Below are positions 6,347 through 8,337 of a stretch of 8,337 nucleotides of DNA, piece by piece (the stretch's first letter is position 1; the number at the start of each line of letters is the position of its first letter). The position numbers were made by a program, and so were the translations under genes. Under the pieces are notes generated by a model, which searched no databases, was not told the origin of the DNA, and worked only from the letters and a program-made list of their open reading frames with translations. This stretch comes from an uncultured Pseudomonadota bacterium (GTDB taxonomy: Bacteria > Pseudomonadota > Gammaproteobacteria > Xanthomonadales > Ahniellaceae), in assembly GCA_937996755.1 (NCBI GenBank), contig CALKUS010000166.1, forward strand, positions 1 to 8,337, written 5' to 3'.

Positions 6347-6373
6347 CCCCGGCGCGCATCGCGCGCGCCGGGG
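6347..6373 (-). terminator. strong hairpin terminator after aceE
   Basis: Perfect 11-base arms CCCCGGCGCGC (6347-6357) and GCGCGCCGGGG (6363-6373) enclose a 5-base loop. The hairpin begins 8 bases beyond the aceE stop (6382-6384) on the minus strand. It is the longest perfect stem I found in the window. No T-run follows (next minus-strand bases are ATCCGCCGATTG). I infer a transcription-end or 3'-protecting structure for aceE, isolating it from the small gene downstream. Confidence 0.7.
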
Positions 6374-6381
6374 CGCATCGC

Positions 6382-8337
6382 TCAGACGCCGACCGGGTTC
6401 GCCTTCGCCGCGTCGATGCCGTACAGCTGCGCGGCCTTCGTGACGTGCGCCTTCATGAGCTGGCCGTCCTCGGCCAGCGCGTGCACGACGGCGTGCGCGA
6501 TCCAGTGGCGGTCGACTTCGAAGAAGCGGCGCAGGTTCGCGCGCGTGTCGGAACGGCCGAAGCCGTCGGTGCCCAGCACGGTGTACGTGCGGCCCTTCGG
6601 CACGAACGCACGCACCTGGTCGGCGAACGCGCGCACGTAGTCGGTCGCGGCGACGATCGGGCCTTCGCTGCCTTCCAGGCACTGCTGGAAGTAGCCCTTC
6701 TTCTGCTTCGCCTCGGGATTCAGGCGATTGAATCGCTCGACGTCGTGGCCGTCGCGGCGCAGCTCGATGAAGCTGGGGCAGCTCCAGATGTCGCACTTCA
6801 CGCCGAAGTCGCGCTCGAGCAGGTGCGCGGCCGCGATCACCTCGCGCAGGATCGTGCCGGAGCCGAGCAGCTGCGCGCGCAGTTTCGCGCCCTTCTTCAC
6901 GTCGGCGGGCTTCGCCTTCGCGTCCTTCGCCGCGTCCGCGGGATCGATCATCGCGGCGAGCGCGCCCGTCATCGGCGTGTCGCCGTCGCGCAGCTTGTAC
7001 ATGCCCTTGATGATGCCCTCCGCTGCACCGTCCGGCATCGCGGGGTGCGCGTAGTTCTCGTTCATCAGGGTGATGTAGTAGAAGCAGTCTTCCTGCTCCG
7101 TCATCATCCGGCGCATGCCGTCCTGCAGGACGACGGCGACTTCGTACGAGAACGTCGGGTCGTAGCTGCGGCAGTTCGGGATGCCGCCCGAGAACAGGTG
7201 CGAGTGGCCGTCCTCGTGCTGCAGGCCTTCGCCGTTCAGCGTCGTGCGGCCCGCCGTCGCGCCGAGCAGGAAGCCGCGCGCGCGCATGTCGCCCGCGGCC
7301 CAGGCGAGGTCGCCGATGCGCTGCATGCCGAACATCGAATAGAAGATGTAGAACGGCAGCATCGGCACGTTGTTCGTGCTGTAGCTCGTCGCGGCGGCGA
7401 GCCAGCTCGAGAACGCGCCGGCTTCGGTGATGCCTTCCTGCAGCACCTGGCCCGCCGCGTCCTCGCGGTAGTACATGAGCTGGTCGGAATCCATCGGCGT
7501 GTAGAGCTGCCCGAACGGCGCGTAGATGCCGAGCTGGCGGAACAGGCCTTCCATGCCGAACGTGCGCGCTTCGTCGCAGACGATGGGCACGATGCGCGGG
7601 CCTATTCCCTTGTCGCGCAGCGTGATGTTCAACGCTTGCACGAACGCCATCGTCGTGGAGATCTCGCGCTCGCCGGAATCCTTCAGCAGGCGGTCGAACG
7701 TCGCCACTTCCGGTACCGGCAGCGATTCGTCGGCCTTGCGGCGGCGCTGCGGCAGCGAGCCGCCGAGCGCGGCGCGGCGCTCCTTCATGTACTTCACTTC
7801 TGGCGAATCCGCACCGGGGTGGTAGAACGGCACCTTCGGCAGGTCGGCGTCGCTCACCGGGATGGAGAAGCGGTCGCGGAATGCGCGCACCGCTTCGTCG
7901 TCCATCTTCTTCTGCTGGTGCGTGATGTTCTGCGACTCGCCGGCCTGGCCCATGCCGTAGCCCTTCACGGTCTTCGCGAGGATGACGGTGGGCTGGCCCT
8001 TGTGGTTCTGCGCCGCGTGGTATGCCGCGTACACCTTGTGCGGATCGTGGCCACCGCGGTTCAGGCGCGCGATGTCGTCGTCCGACAGGCTGGAAACGAG
8101 CGCGGCGGTTTCCGGGTACTTCCCGAAGAAATGCTCGCGCGTGTACGCGCCGCCGAACGCCTTGCACGCCTGGTACTCGCCGTCGACCGTTTCCATCATC
8201 AGCTTGCGCAGCATGCCGGACGAGTCGCGCGCGAGCAGCGGATCCCAGTAGCTGCCCCAGACCAGCTTGATCACGTTCCAGCCCGCGCCGCGGAACACGC
8301 CTTCGAGCTCCTGCACGATCTTGCCGTTGCCGCGCAC
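6382..8337 (-). CDS. aceE: pyruvate dehydrogenase E1 component, homodimeric type (partial; N-terminus beyond window)
   Basis: AceE decarboxylates pyruvate on thiamine diphosphate and passes the acetyl group to the lipoyl domain of E2 (AceF) in the pyruvate dehydrogenase complex in the cytoplasm. The 651 codons here are the C-terminal part; against E. coli AceE (887 residues) roughly the first 265 aligned residues are missing. The visible part starts at GNGKI, just after the thiamine-diphosphate motif. Numbering from the first visible residue, the active-site equivalents are H140 (NITHQ; E. coli H407), E305 (GITEAGA; the cofactor-activating Glu571) and H374 (HEDGHSH; H640). EARTFGMEGLFRQ, SYSTNN and VLGTDGFGRSD are hallmark stretches. 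Residues about 451-488 hold an Ala/Lys/Asp-rich segment much longer than in E. coli. The first codon (GTG, 8335-8337) is an internal valine, not a start. The C-terminus is intact. Confidence 0.98.
   Translation of the reverse strand: MRGNGKIVQELEGVFRGAGWNVIKLVWGSYWDPLLARDSSGMLRKLMMETVDGEYQACKAFGGAYTREHFFGKYPETAALVSSLSDDDIARLNRGGHDPHKVYAAYHAAQNHKGQPTVILAKTVKGYGMGQAGESQNITHQQKKMDDEAVRAFRDRFSIPVSDADLPKVPFYHPGADSPEVKYMKERRAALGGSLPQRRRKADESLPVPEVATFDRLLKDSGEREISTTMAFVQALNITLRDKGIGPRIVPIVCDEARTFGMEGLFRQLGIYAPFGQLYTPMDSDQLMYYREDAAGQVLQEGITEAGAFSSWLAAATSYSTNNVPMLPFYIFYSMFGMQRIGDLAWAAGDMRARGFLLGATAGRTTLNGEGLQHEDGHSHLFSGGIPNCRSYDPTFSYEVAVVLQDGMRRMMTEQEDCFYYITLMNENYAHPAMPDGAAEGIIKGMYKLRDGDTPMTGALAAMIDPADAAKDAKAKPADVKKGAKLRAQLLGSGTILREVIAAAHLLERDFGVKCDIWSCPSFIELRRDGHDVERFNRLNPEAKQKKGYFQQCLEGSEGPIVAATDYVRAFADQVRAFVPKGRTYTVLGTDGFGRSDTRANLRRFFEVDRHWIAHAVVHALAEDGQLMKAHVTKAAQLYGIDAAKANPVGV

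Noticed and set aside
6305..8167. 620-codon minus-strand frame overlapping aceE
   Set aside because: It is the +1-shifted shadow of aceE; composition is Arg/Pro-rich and the true frame has all catalytic residues.

Overview
The window is a GC-rich (roughly two-thirds G+C by eye), gene-dense bacterial chromosome segment of housekeeping type. The protein sequences look gammaproteobacterial: the first three genes match Escherichia coli ybhP-clsB-ybhN in order and in motif-level sequence, and the partial aceE is the long homodimeric pyruvate dehydrogenase E1 type. The base composition, scarce Shine-Dalgarno sequences and hexanucleotide tract at the left edge suggest a Xanthomonadales/Lysobacteraceae-like organism (Lysobacter, Luteimonas and relatives). 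That placement is an inference from memory, not the result of a search.

Layout. Positions 1-236 are non-coding as far as I can see and carry a short CTTGAT-type tandem repeat. Positions 237-3222 (+ strand) hold three genes joined by two identical 4-base GTGA stop/start overlaps: a YbhP-like endonuclease/exonuclease/phosphatase-fold hydrolase, cardiolipin synthase ClsB, and a YbhN/LPTM (UPF0104) membrane protein. This is a membrane-phospholipid cassette. Its last gene meets an opposing gene tail to tail, with a 17-base overlap of coding sequence.

Positions 3206-5629 (- strand) hold a probable two-gene transcript: a POT-family proton-coupled peptide transporter, then a TerC/YgdQ-family membrane protein with an unusual C-terminal Cys-X2-Cys tail. 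Positions 5630-5772 are a short intergenic stretch with two GC-rich hairpins. Positions 5773-6198 (- strand) encode a small exported protein of unknown function with a possible lipobox. Positions 6199-6381 hold a very strong hairpin just after aceE. Positions 6382-8337 (- strand) are the C-terminal three quarters of aceE, which runs off the right edge.

I see no mobile elements, CRISPR arrays, tRNA/rRNA genes or defence systems, and nothing that amounts to a clearly new system. The points most worth a second look are the coupled lipid cassette with its uncharacterised end members, the CPEC tail on the TerC protein, the small putative lipoprotein next to aceE, and the Ala/Lys-rich insert in AceE.
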